A DNA stretch of 64,000 bases. Origin: Leucogyrophana mollusca (taxonomy: Eukaryota > Basidiomycota > Agaricomycetes > Boletales). Both the position numbers and the translations under genes were made by a program. The notes under the pieces are model-generated. The model was given only the letters and a program-made list of their open reading frames with translations. It had not been told where the DNA came from and did no database searches. The stretch is from the NCBI GenBank assembly GCA_021014945.1, contig MU266343.1:1-64000 (forward strand). Direction: 5' to 3'. This document shows, piece after piece, positions 12,021 through 24,033 of this stretch. Every line of letters begins with the position of its first letter. Within the stretch, counting starts at the first letter, position 1.

Positions 12021-14304
12021 AGTCGTTCAGTATCGCGGTTCTTGGTGAAGATCCTCGGACGACGACACACCTGTATTAGACCGGAAGACATCGTTCGTTA
12101 CTGATCTCGAGACCTTCCGGCACGTTGTTGAACGGGATGTGAAGGAGGAAGAAATACGAGTGTCAGAGATTCTGCTTATAAGTATTCCGGAGGAAAGGTG
12201 GCCACCACGGCGAATAAAATGTTTTTGAGAAGGAGAAGGTTGTGACAGGAATTGGTAAATGACGCCTCCGTGTCTGCGCACTCACGCAAATTTAGAAACG
12301 TGAAAATGATCTATCTGATCGTGCTCCGGGCCACGTCGACGAGGCAGACGTTTTGTAAGCCAGACTCCTTGCCGTGACACACAATAATCCTGTAGATAGC
12401 ATTACATACCACCCCATATATAGCAATGTTCCACGCGCAAACCGGTCTTTGCCACCCAAAACGGAAATTGCTCGAGGTACACCTCCCCGACAAGGCATCC
12501 CTCGGCACCGGCAAGATTCACGATCAGGGGCCAAATTTGGTAACTAATCCTTCCGAACTTCCATCCGTATCTTCGCGGGGCCTTATTTATCTTCGTTGCC
12601 CTGATAAATTCTCGAGAATTCTTGTCGCCATTCCATCCTAACCCTGGCAACTTACTTTTCTCCTGCCAAATAAACTCGCCCGCGCTCACCTGCCTTAGTG
12701 TACCGATATCATGTGGGGCCGCCAACGGCGGTGATGGATTGGAGCTTTCTTGTAACTGCTGCCGTCGGAAAGCAGTTGCCACTGAGGTGCCAAAGCCCCG
12801 TCACGTTTTCGACGAGTCCGCGCGGTTGCCTCAGCAGTACATAACATACCGTACTGCGTGAACAAGGTTTGCGGAACCTTCGCCCGGTTGAAGCATTCAG
12901 CCACGATTTTCATGGAGACATTGCGGAACACACAACCACATTTGGCCGCAGTGAATGTCGACAACCGGGTTTCGAGGCGCTTTTGCCGGAGCACAGTCTA
13001 ACATAGTCTCTTTCCACAGGGTGCATATGTTTGCCATCATATCACCGGGCTATGTTTGACCCTACTCACGGCTAAGGCGCTGAGACCTGAGACGGCCACT
13101 ACACGCGGGTCAATGTGAAACAGGGCTATCACAGCTGTACATGCAATCTTTGATCCCCCTGGCTTTCTGGTGAAAGTGGTCGATTTGGTTGGCACGTCAT
13201 GGTTCACCTCCTCGTGATTCCGGGGTTGAGGAGACCGCTAGTCACAAACTCCCCGCGTTCACTGGATGACAGGTTTGATATGGCCAAGCTCGGTTCGTCA
13301 TTGAAGGATGACAGCGACAAACTAATTTGCAGGTTAGCTTCACACAACAGGCGAGTCCCCAATATTTCTGTCTGTCTCCTCAAGGGGTCAAATATAACCA
13401 TATTTAGAAAGGCTTCTTCGATTAGCTCATGGGTGCCTCAGATGCCCCAGAAGCGTGGTCGATCATGCTGTGACCCCTCGACTGCTTAAAACGATTAATC
13501 TTCGCCGTGCAGGGTCAGCATCCGTCCGAGCCTCGGAGGGCGGGATTAAACGCTGAAAAACGGCTAGGATATGTTGAGCTGGGGGGTTGATACCTTAGCG
13601 TTTGTTCCCCGAGGAAGCGCGACTGTCACGGTGCCAGTACCAATGGCGGCTGAGCTCGGTACCGCAAGGCGTGTGACCCTCCCAAAAATAAGCGTGAATT
13701 TGCGATCGCGTCGTCGGACTCGGTTGTACCTTTGTCGCGTTACCGCGTTACATTTGTATGTCCCCAATGGGCTGGTTTTTCTCGTCCATGTCAATCGCCC
13801 TCGCGGAATCTTCGGGCGCATGCCATACGCCTCGAGCTTGACACGCTGGATCCATCGTTTCGCATCTCTGGTGCCGACCGTAGCACCCTTCTTGACTTTG
13901 CGGTCACTATCCTGCACTTTCCGCAGATCGGTCGAAAGACAGTGCGTTTGTACATTCAACCAGCTCCAAGGCCAAACTTAGTTCGGAGACGGTGTATTGG
14001 CCAGCTGATATGAACTGAGAACTATCTATATAACGGCCCCCTGTTAGCGGTCCCCATGCCTATGTACATATGCACCGCTGGAATTCTTCATCGCAGGTCC
14101 AAGTCTCAGCCCTCCTCAACGACAATATTAATATCGACTGCTCCCTATTTTATATGATTGCTATCCAGCGATCATCGATCACAAGGTCCACCAGACAACA
14201 TCTATCGCCGCCAATGTATATACATACACGTCCACATCCACACTCCGATTCGGTCATCTTCTCTGCCGGATACCCGGACCCGACCCATGTGAGGGGCGGG
14301 GCCC
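12021..14304. other. Gene-poor stretch, unidentified open frames only
   Basis: This covers the APSES promoter side and the 3' flank of ornithine decarboxylase. Open frames of 70-136 codons occur on both strands (12402-12782 minus, 12695-12994 minus, 13199-13489 plus, 13571-13981 plus). They overlap antisense partners and show no known motif. A multi-exon gene of unknown family may exist here, but I cannot support a structure. Confidence 0.3.
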
Positions 14305-15945
14305 TCAGCTAACCTCTAAGTCCTTCGCGAACCTTCTCAATACCCGCCTCACCTCTTCATCAGCGGCCTTGCTCGCGGTATACACAATGTCACTGAATTC
14401 AAACCCGTTGAACTGGCTCGCTGCGCAAATTGTGTACGCCCCCATGTTGTCGAAGCCAAGCCAGTCGCCCACCTGCAACGCGCTGGGTAATTCCGCCACC
14501 TTGCACACGCAATCGATGGAATCACAGGTGGGGCCCCAAACGCTACTGAGTGACAAAGGCTCCGAGGTAGAATGGTGGAACGACCCATTTAAGGACAAGA
14601 CGTAGGGCGATACGACTTGGTGGTCGAACATGATGCAGTTAAAAGCACCGTACACGCCTTCATTGATATAGTCTGCGACGCATGAAGTCGAGTGTCAGTG
14701 ACGGATATATTTGGGCGAGAAAGGAAGCTGCCTACACATGACACTCGGTTCATCTGTTTTTGGCCCGGGGGTCCTGTGTTCTTCTTCTATAGAACCGTCG
14801 GCCATAGGAGCTCTACGCGCGATGATATTCGCAGCGAGGCTGAAAGCCCTGGACACATAGAAGCGCCCCGGTTCCGCTATGATCCTTATTCCCTCCCTAT
14901 GCCGGTGGGGGAAGTACATGTTGATGGCATTGGTCAATACGCCCGCCGCGGTTTCGAAGTGACCGTCTTCGAAACCTCCACCGACATCTAGCAGGCTGAA
15001 GGTGTATCCCGCGTGCGTGCCCATATCGAATGCGGTTCGGGCGCGCTTGACAGCATCCTCGTAGATAGACGGGTCATAGCACCCGCTACCGACGTGGAAG
15101 CTAACTCCGATAACGTCCAATTTTAGTTCTCTGGCTTTCGCCAAAAGGCTCGGAACAACGTCGAGAGGGGCACCGAATTTAATACCGAAGCGGCAAATGC
15201 TCTTCGAGTCGTCAGCGAGGATCCGCACTATTAACTTGGCTCCTGGATGGGCTCGTGCAATTTTATACAGCTCGTCGGCGTTATCGAACGTCATCTTGTC
15301 GACGCCAGCTTTTGCTGCGCTACGCACGAAGGAGGTAGCTTTGCACGGGTTGGCAAAGATAATGCGTGAAGGATCGATACCGCCAATATTAAGGACGTGC
15401 GATATTTCACCATTGGAGGCGCAGTCGAAGCCTGTGCCCAGGGCGGCGAGGAGGCGCAGGACATAAGGGTCAGGGTTGCATTTGATAGCTGTCCATAAGT
15501 CTGAGTCACCGACAGGACGTGCATACGTATATCACGAACCGTAATGAGGTTCCACTTCAGGGAGAGCCTTCAGCCAGCGCTCATGTTGGCAGTATACCTG
15601 ACTGAGGTCCGCCACAAAGAACGCTTTCTCAGCGTCAGCCTGGTTGGCGGCGGCCTGGCGCGAGGCCTTCATAATTCCGTTCCTGAGGTGTATTTCGGGG
15701 TGTCCTCGGAAAAGGGGGGAGAGCGAAGGAAATATTTTCTCTCCCTTCTCATCGTCGAATTGAACATGATTCTCCGCATTCCGCGAGGAAGGAAGGGATA
15801 AATTGGGCTTGGTGAGAATATTTGACGGCGAGGTGGAGAGGACCAGAGAAAAAGAACCGCGGTTATCGTGGTACGCGAAAGAGTCCGAAAACGTGGACGA
15901 GACGGCAATAGGACAGGTTGCGGGGAGAACTTCAACTTGAGACAT
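14305..15945 (-). CDS. SPE1: Ornithine decarboxylase
   Basis: PLP-dependent enzyme that decarboxylates ornithine to putrescine, the first step of polyamine synthesis. It is cytosolic and active as a dimer. The start MSQVEVLPATCP at 15945 is the likely initiator. Exon 1 ends ALPEVEPHY and a splice to the exon at about 15484 restores YAIKCNPDPYVLRLLAALG, with the PLP-binding Lys. Further down are GVSFHVGSGC, the glycine-rich LLDVGGGFE loop and IIAEPGRFYV. A splice at 14750/14674 gives [21 protein letters not shown], followed by WGPTCDSID with the catalytic Cys and FDNMGAYT. About 440 residues, as usual for the family. The N-terminal extension is rich in Ser and Pro. A 9-bp hairpin lies about 270 bp upstream. 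Confidence 0.93.
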
Positions 15946-18900
15946 TGAGAGTGTAGCGTCGCGAGAAGTTTTCGCCGTAAGAGAATCTACCGGTGGTTGA
16001 TCTATCTTGCTCTTCTCTATAGCAGTGTTTTGGTGGTGATGTCGATAATATGTCCGCACAAATACGAATAAAGTTCACCGTTCGATGCTGTGAAAGATGC
16101 TAGTAGCCTTGGCGTTTGTTTCGATTAACCTCGAATTACCGAACCCGAACCGCCGCGGTCGGTGAAGAGCCGGGCGGGCTAGGACGGCAAAAAAGGTTTG
16201 TTCAGTAGGTGTCAGGTTCCTCGCTCTCGTATAGCGAGGAAGAAGCTTCAAGGAGAGGCGGATTGTATAAAGAAGTGGAAGAGGGCGTTCGACAGTGAAG
16301 AAACGAGCAACGAATTGAGGGCAAGGCTTGTCAGGGAGGTTCGCCTTAGCAGATTATGAGCGATCCGTAACAATATGGTGCGGGACTTTATACGCACCAC
16401 GCACGGATGACCACCTGAGTCCATTGTTAGTACAGTGAACTCCTCAAATGATATGAGACACTCACTCGAGGGTCAGGAGACGGAGATCACTATTTCTTTC
16501 CTGATCAGTAATTGTGACACTTAGGGTCTCTGAAGTCGCGCAAGGTCGACGACCGCAGAGAGATATGCGATTTGCTGAGGTGTCAGTGGGCGCAGCAAGA
16601 GCGTATTTTGCCGTTGGTGAAGAAGGACGGTGGCCCAGAAATTTTGCTGATCGATGAACTTGAAGTGGCATCCGGTTTTGGAAATGTGGCTGTTGGCCAC
16701 ACTCCGGATCTCCTTCCGTCGCCGCCATGACTCGGATTCGAATCTTGGTTGAGACAAATACTTAGTTTCGGCACCCGCATCCTGCAGTATTGCACGAGTC
16801 ATGCCCTGGGTTGGTCCACGATGCCGACGCCCCATGTTTGGGCTCGATTTGATGCTTTACGCGCAGAGATTGTCGCAGGGTGGTAGAAACATCGCTTGTG
16901 CTAGTTATCCTAAATCCATCTCCGAATTGTTTGGACCGAACCCGGTGAGCCATGTTTGGGACTCGAAGTGGATAGTCCAGAGACGGCGTTGCGCACTTGC
17001 ATAGAGCCGGTCTCAGAGTGTCTTGTTGTTCACACGGCGCTACTGCTACGCTGAGTATCTCTCTCGTACTTAGGACGGATGATGACCGGGTTTTCTAGTG
17101 CTCGATGTGCCTTTCTGTTCACCGGGGGTCGGAGCTTTCACTAGCCCAGTAACCATTGTGAACACCACCTAGGGCGAGCTACGTCGCAACGCAACGCTTC
17201 GAACGTGAGCAGACCTCCGCGTTTGTCAAACGAAGCATTCATGCCACTCATGAGTTTATCGGTATTTCATCACTGCCCTTCCGCCCACTGCTAATTATTA
17301 TTCTAATTTTGCACGTTGGCTGAGCATCCTGATCGCAGCATATGCAATGGAGACTTCAATGGACGGACATTATTCACCATGTATATGACCAAATGGTTGG
17401 GTGGGACAGACTGATAAGCTCATGCGCTGAGTGACAACATTCCGTGGCTGCCTTCTGTGGAGGCTCTGGGTTCGACAACGCCTAAGCCTTTGCGCCACAC
17501 GTCGAACCTCGTTGGACTCGGGGACAGGGCATTGACAGTTCTATAAGTGCGTTATTAACTCTGCCACAGCTTCGATCCTCATCATTCGTCCCTGTCTAAG
17601 ACTAGTACCACGCCCCTCTTGACGTGGCATACATTTTCATAGCCTCATCAAGCTATTTGAGGTATTGCGTTTAATAGGGGGCTACGCTCAAGAGTTCTGG
17701 TTGGAACATAAAAGTGGCAGATTACTCAAGGCTGGAGTTAGTGCTGCTTACCAAGGAGTAATTCAGGGGCGTGGCTCGCCAAGTTCACGAATCTGATCAG
17801 ACTCTCATGAACTGGTGAATTGAATGCATTGCCGCGGATGCTGTGGGTCTCAGTTGTCCGACAGCGATTGATGCGCTGAAATGCTTGGTTATGTAGTGCC
17901 AGCCAAAATCAACCCATCCAAATGCTGTGTGCATTGCGTCAATTACTTATTATCCTCCTTCCTCGGCGACCTGTCATGGGGGGCCCAAACCCATCTATGG
18001 AGTTCGCCGATCGGAGGATGATGGCTACCGTCGCCCCGTCACCTAAATAGGTTTATGTATGTTCTCGTCATCCTTGCATTCTGCTTTGGCCCATCGGATA
18101 AACAATCTGCCTGCCTAACGCCACCTATGATTCGTGTGATTCCTTGGGGTCCCGTGTCCTGAGCACTTTCGTCATTTCGTGGGCTCCGAAACAGACAAAG
18201 ATATGCTGGCTGTCCACCCCAAAGCGGCTGGTCGATTGTGCTGCGGCCGGTACATTCTGAACCCAGATCTTTGTCCATTGACCTGCCTTACAGGTTCAGC
18301 ACCTTCAGTCCGGAACTTGTGCTCTCGGCATTCCCCTTCGATCCACATAGGAAACTAAGGACGGATATGCCACGGTCACCGGGACTTATAGGACAAAGGA
18401 GCTCGAAAGTTGGCAAGCTTGAATGATTTGCCTTTGATGGCCACCGAGACCGAGTATATTATAGATAGCACGATAGGCACGGACGGTTTACTTAATAATA
18501 TTCCCGACGTTACTTTACTTGTCCCAATCCCTGGAGCGATCCTATCGCGCTTTACCAATTGGGCGAAGGGGGAGGGGAGAAGTGACAGCGTCTGGTGTGG
18601 CCTTCGGCTACCTTTTCCAGTGTCAAATATTCCGGAGTGCCGCTTTTCTACGCGCTGATGTCGGGAGCTGGGACGCCAGCACCTCCCTGGTTCAACCGCC
18701 CCTCGAAATTTCGAAGTGGTATCGCGGCCTTACCCGGATCTTGAGCCAAAGAGTCCCGGTAAAGTTAGATCTAGCTTGATTGTGCTTCCGCTCGATCACG
18801 CGAATGTAATTTCGGGGAGTCGTAGACGGGCCATGGGAAAGAGAAGTGCGACTACCGCCAGAACTGTCTCACATCGTGAGCAGATACGCCGTAAACCTGG

Positions 18901-19225
18901 ACTTCGTTGATAGCCACGGCGAAATACGCAATTCAATGTCAATGTTGTTCCCTTGCCAACATGGCGTAGGCTCAAGGTTGGACGAGCCAATGGGACGAAG
19001 TGCCAGTGAGGACAGAGGGGAGGTTCATAAACGGATAGTTCGAGCTTCTGATCGAAATCTGGGATTAAGCTTTGCGCGGCCCGCCGAGGAAATGGTGGCC
19101 CGCAGTGACAGTGTAGTTCGATTTGTGCGGAGGAAAGATGACATATGGAGTAGGCAAGCAGGAACGAAATCGTTTTTTTGTGTTTATTCCAACTAAGCGC
19201 AGTCGCTAAGGATAACGGCTGCCAT
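15946..19225. other. Gene-poor 3.3 kb region upstream of ornithine decarboxylase
   Basis: The left part should hold the ODC promoter and 5' leader. From about 17005 to 18040 there is no open frame over 60 codons on either strand. Frames at 16521-16835 minus, 18796-19347 minus and 18846-19196 plus show no known motif, and the last two overlap antisense. No rRNA, tRNA or transposase signature is seen. Confidence 0.4.
16217..16241. promoter_or_regulatory. Hairpin in the ODC upstream region
   Basis: TTCCTCGCT (16217-16225) and AGCGAGGAA (16233-16241) form a perfect 9-bp stem around a 7-nt loop, about 270 bp upstream of the ODC start codon on the minus strand. Whether it lies in the transcribed leader is unknown. 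ODC mRNAs often have structured leaders, so this is a candidate translational element or simply a palindromic protein site. Confidence 0.35.
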
Positions 19226-20536
19226 TTACTGACGCGGCGAGAGTGTTGCGGAGGCCCAAGGTGCCCGGGTTCCCGCGGAGACGGGAACGTGGACCGCATC
19301 ATTTGACGGGTACACGTGCGACGAGCATGTCTTGACATCCCATTCAATCAAGCCACCTAAGGGGATATGCTGTACAACCACTCTCTTTCCTAGAACTTCC
19401 GCCTGCACAATCGTGGAAAGAATATTTCACAGGTGACCGCGAAGACTTGGGAGACACTTACCTCGTACATCTTAAATAGGCCCGTATTCACCTTCCCCCA
19501 ATTGGGCACCCCAACCGCAATTGAATGGAGCTGGGAGGAGTGTTCATGGAATGGCCCATGCTTAACTTCGTGGACACGCATTATTGACATATAGTAGAGG
19601 TTATCGAGCGGAAGAGGAGGATAGAGGATTGCTGACACGGGGATTTCTGATTGATCTGCGGAGTCAACTTGGCGTCACGTACAGCTCGTAACACCCGACA
19701 GTAAAATGAGACGAGCCTCGGAGTTGGCCACTGCCAAAGATATAGCCGAGGAAGCTGTAGTCGTCAAGTCCCCAGACGCCATGGCTTCCGGCAGGCTCGA
19801 GTTTGTAGACGTCCTGAAGTTTCCAGCAGAGTTGGAGGTACCGGACGAAGACGGTCAGCACCATGTCACGCTCCTCGTCAGGGGTGGGTTCGAGGAACCT
19901 TATCAAGGTTAAACAGAGCAGGAAAATGGCAAATGAAGCTTCGTGACCGGTCCCGTAGTCCATTCGAAGGAACGATCCGAATGACGTTAGAAAGTATGGC
20001 TTTAGATATGGCGTCACGGATCGCATGTCAGGTCCCAGTAAATCAGATAATAGGTTCTCTGCTCTCTGGACATTGGACAAGGTAAGGTGAACCATAAAGG
20101 CATTGGTTTCACGACCAGACCAACCTCCTCCAAGCGGGCACCCCACGTACGAAAAGCGAGATTGCCGAAACGCTGCGGTGTCGGGAGGGGAGGTATTTCC
20201 TCAACCCATTGACTCAAAGTCTCCAGAAGGCCAACCAGTTGTTGAATAGCCTAGTATTTCGGCGTCAAGGAGGTCCGCCAATCAATGGATATAGTTCATT
20301 CAAACCTGACTTCCAGACTTTGTGTTTGTCGAATGCAGCCGATGGCCAACGACAGACTCGTTCAGGCGACGCAAAAACAGCAGGTAATCACGGTATCCCG
20401 TCGATCTCTTCCAAGTTTCTACATTATCGTCGGTACGAATTTTTAGCTCAGGAAGAATACCCTGGTCCAACAGGTCTGACACAGCGATACGCCGGAGTGG
20501 TAAGAGTTGGGGAGGACGAGACATTTGGTGAAACAA
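19226..20536 (-). CDS. PP2A activator PTPA (peptidyl-prolyl isomerase, Rrd1/Rrd2 type)
   Basis: Serine/threonine phosphatase 2A phosphatase activator, a prolyl isomerase that loads and reactivates PP2A catalytic subunits and acts in TOR signalling. Exon order on the minus strand: TDDNVETWKRSTGYRDYLLF with LRRLNESVVG (about 20460-20370), VEEIPPLPTPQRFGNLAFRT (about 20210-20140), then after an intron the core exon YLKPYFLTSFGSFLRMDYGT and GHEASFAIFLLCL, then KLEPAGSHGVWGLDDYSFLG. The next exon has VKHGPFHEHSSQLHSIAVGV and NWGKVNTGLFKMYE, and the last has LGKRVVVQHIPLGGLIEW, ending at 19226. These are the family signatures throughout. The start is 20536 or the next ATG at 20524. A small intron near 20480-20450 is possible. 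Divergent from Ku70. Confidence 0.9.
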
Positions 20537-20759
20537 TTAATCATTGCACAGCTGGGTGGACTTGTGGGTGCCATCAGGGTTAGGGTTTCACGTGACGCGG
20601 GATGTCTCCTCGTGCTCTTGCGTTTGATGACACTTGACTCGCCACATTCACATTCGCCAATCATTCCAGTTACTAGTTCCTTTTATCCGCGACAAGAACA
20701 TCGTTGTGTTCATAAAGAGTTATACTATCCCAACCGGAACCATTTACGGTCTGAGAAAA
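20537..20759. promoter_or_regulatory. Shared divergent promoter region, PTPA / Ku70
   Basis: Only about 223 bp separate the two start codons, so the promoters of these oppositely transcribed genes must overlap or lie within each other's 5' leaders. No clear TATA box is visible. Confidence 0.5.
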
Positions 20760-23647
20760 ATGCCGACTTACGATGACTGGAATGTCATTGACGACGAAGA
20801 AGAAGAGCTTCAAGATCCCTCGGTGCGCTCAAGTGTCCACGTCGGCGCGTTGACCCTTCTGACGTTCCGCCACCCAGTTCTTTGAAGGAAAGCGCGACGC
20901 CATTTTGTTCTGTATAGACTGCTCAGAGCCGATGCACGAACTCCGGGATGATCCCAAATATGAAGACGTGAAGACCTGCCACCTTTTCACCGCTTTGGAG
21001 TCTGCAATGCAGATTCAAAAGAAGAAGGTCGTTGTAGGCCCGAATGATGCTGTTGGGATTGTTCTCTTTAATACCGTAAGATTTCTTTCGCGTGTGACTT
21101 GAGTGCCGTCCAACCATGACCCCCACGAGACCCGACCAAACGAATCAAAGGGGCATACATCCGAGATCAAGAAGAACAGCTATGTCTACCAGCCAATTGC
21201 TCCAATCAGCGCTCCTACGATACAGGAATTGATACGACTGCTGGACGGTTTGTCATCCCTGGTGTTTGTCGCGTTTCGTCTCGAGTCCTAAATCCACTGA
21301 AGCCGCCCGAGAGGATCCAGAAGTATTAAGGAGTACCTTTCCGCCCACCCCTGGTATAAAAAAAATGCCAATGGGCGATGTCATCACGAGCTGTAATTGG
21401 GTACTGCGCGACGGGTTAGTAGGCCACACCAGCTTCCTTTGAACATGGCGATGACCATGCTGCAGGGCGCCCAAGACGGCTTCGAAGCGCGTATTTCTTA
21501 TCACTGATGACGATGATCCACATCCGGGTAGCAAGCAACTGCTAATGTCAGCTAGAACAACGCTAGTTGTAAGGTTATTGTTCTCGCCATGTTTGGGTGT
21601 CTGACGTTGTCTCCAGGACTTGACCCAGTCTGGGGTGCAAGTCGAACCATTCTTCATCGCTACACCTGAGAAACCGTTCGATCCCTCGAAATTCTACTCT
21701 GTACGTGACTTATGTTTGCTCACGATATTGGTTCATATGAAACAGCTTATAGTCGGTTCTACTCCCAAGCAGTGTGAATGACGATGACACCAAAGATGGA
21801 GTTCTGCCCGAGTCAATATCCATTACTCGAATCGATGACTTGTTGTCTCAGATGCGGTTCCATGAAGTGCCTAAACGCGCCCTTTTTAGCATCCCGTTTC
21901 AGCTTGCGAACGGCTTTGTTCTTGGAATCAAGGGGTTGGTCGCATGCTCACAAGGTTCGACTGAACGCTCACGCTTCGACAGGTATGGACTGGTTACAGA
22001 GCAGAAGAAGGGATCATACAAATACTTTGTCGACTTAGGCGACCGGATGGAAGTAGCCGGGAGTCGTACAGTCTATCTGGATGAGGTTCGTAGACCCGTT
22101 AGTCGCTGCCGTGCAATTGGTTGTAATCAACCCCGCAGGACAATCAAGCAGAGGTCGACAAGTCCAACATGTTGTTCGGCATGTCTTTAGGTGCTCCACC
22201 TCTGGATGGAAGTGATGACGATAGTGAGGCGGCTATGTCAACCGCTCGCGCAGTCCCTGTTGGCAGACGAGTGCGGCTTTTTTTTTGGATGGTTTTGGGC
22301 CTACCTGATCCCATGTGAACAGCCGTTTTACACAGCAGATGAAACCAGATCGTTTCGAACGCTTGATATCGAGCCAGGTAGGTGCCCAGCTTCATATCTT
22401 GTCCCAGCGCCTTGAGAAGCAATGTCCTCCGAAGGTATCAGGTTGCTAGGTTTCAAGGACAGGAATGAGCTCGCATTTGAGGATAATGTTAAGCATTCAA
22501 CATTCATATTTCCAGACGAGATTGTGATTGTTTTTTCCACGCGATTCACGAACACATCCTCTAACATTTTTTGTCAGAAATATGCGGGGAGCAAGCGTAC
22601 CTTCACAGCTTTGCTCAAATCTATGATCGCCAAGAAGAAGATAGGATTGGTGTTGGCATTAACAAGACGGAATGCCAGTCCCGTGTTCTGTGCCATGCTT
22701 CCACAGGTGTCATATCAGTATTTTTGTCTCTGTTAGCGCGCGGTTGACACCAGGTGTAGGATGAAAAAGATGAAGAGGGTGGATGGAATGAGCCCGCAGG
22801 ATTTCATCTTATCCCACTGCCGTTTGCAGATGACATCAGAGCGGCTCCGCTAGAGGAAGCATTTCGAGGTCAGCCCTCTGTCCTTGGGCTTTCCCCTCCA
22901 TCTGATACACCATAGCGCCTGACGAGATCAAGGATGCCGCGCGAGCTTGGATAGACAAACTGTGCGTGAAGAATGGCACATATCCCCCAGACTCGTACCC
23001 CAATCCGGGTACGTCCACGTTGCACTTTAAAATCTTTAGGCGTTGATTCAAACCCTCAAAGCGCTTGCATATCACAATGCGCAATTGCAAGCAAGCGCTT
23101 TCCGCGAAGATTTTGATCCCGAGTCGTTCGAGGATCTGACTAAGCCGCCACTCGACTTGATTCATAAGGTTCATTGTCGTCCTATGGGACTCATTCTTGT
23201 TGCTGACGGTGGTCAACAGCGGGCGGGCACCCTTTTAAAAGAATGGAAAAAAGCGTTGATCAGCGATGAGTCCGCCAACGTCGTCGTGGCAGTCACTGGG
23301 ACGAAGCGCAAAGCAGTCAGTCCCCCTAGGTCCGTGACGGCCTAATGGTTTATCTAACAGGTAGAACAGGACGTCAACGTTGATGAAGCTGAAATCAGAA
23401 GCAAACATGAGGCGGGAACTTTAGCTAAGGTGAGTGCTCCCCCCGTGTCACTGAAGACGGGTTCATTGCTCACTGGTGGAACCAAAGTTGCGCGTGGACC
23501 AATTGAAGGTAAATTACACCTTGCTCAGCAGGCAATCCATGTTGATTCTTTGCACAGGATTTCTTGAAGAACAAAAGTCAGCCTGTTTCAGGGAAGAAAG
23601 CAGACTTGATTGACCGTATTGGAGAGTGGTTAGATACTCATGAATGA
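20760..23647 (+). CDS. KU70: Ku70 DNA end-binding subunit (non-homologous end joining, telomeres)
   Basis: Ku70 pairs with Ku80, binds broken DNA ends and starts end joining. Start MPTYDDWNVIDDEEEE at 20760. A splice to about 20880 gives FFEGKRDAILFCIDCS, the beginning of the von Willebrand A-like domain, with LQKKKVVVGPNDAVG-type sequence following (here MQIQKKKVVVGPNDAVG). Later exons hold ITDDDDPHPGSKQL, GVQVEPFFIATPEKPFDPSK and ITRIDDLLSQMRFHEVPKRA. The core continues with GIRLLGFKDRNELAFEDNV, YAGSKRTFTALLKSMIAKKK and IGLVLALTRRNASPVFCAML, all strongly Ku70-like. The C-terminal region has REDFDPESFEDLTKPPLD. The last exon, DFLKNKSQPVSGKKADLIDR, is a SAP DNA-binding motif, which marks Ku70 rather than Ku80. 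It ends DTHE at 23647. Many short introns, no frame damage seen. Confidence 0.92.
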
Positions 23648-24033
23648 TTGCACCACGGTGACACCGGTCCTATTGGCTGCTCCTTGAGTTGCGTCTAATT
23701 ATATGTGTACGTCTTGTCTGTAATACAAAGTCGGCTCGTCCATGATTCTACATAATCGCTCGTCTGCCTGTTTTCGACCTGCTTCAGTGCTCCGAGTATA
23801 GCCGAGTTATCTGATAATGCAAGTCTGAATCAGCGATGTCGCAATCAGATTGCTAATTGGCCGGAGGTTTCGCCACAGGCTCACGCTTAACCTTATACTC
23901 ACACCCCAGACTGAGGCGCTGACTGGAGGTCTTACCACTGAAGGACCACCCCAGTGACTATTCTGTCCTACCTTTACAGCCTGACCTTTCTAAAGTGCTA
24001 CATCGACATCCTCTCACTCAGTTCCAGAAAGGG
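23648..24033 (+). other. Spacer between Ku70 and glutaredoxin genes
   Basis: It presumably contains the Ku70 terminator and the promoter of the downstream glutaredoxin gene, which is in the same orientation. No coding motif or distinctive element is visible. Confidence 0.4.

Noticed and set aside
13564..13981. Long overlapping open frames on both strands (131 and 136 codons)
   Set aside because: They are antisense to each other with no recognisable family, and either could be the shadow of the other.
17000..17130. 5S rRNA-like fragment (GGACGGATGATGACCGGG)
   Set aside because: Only a short resemblance to the 3' part of 5S rRNA. The internal control region and the pairing 5' end are missing.
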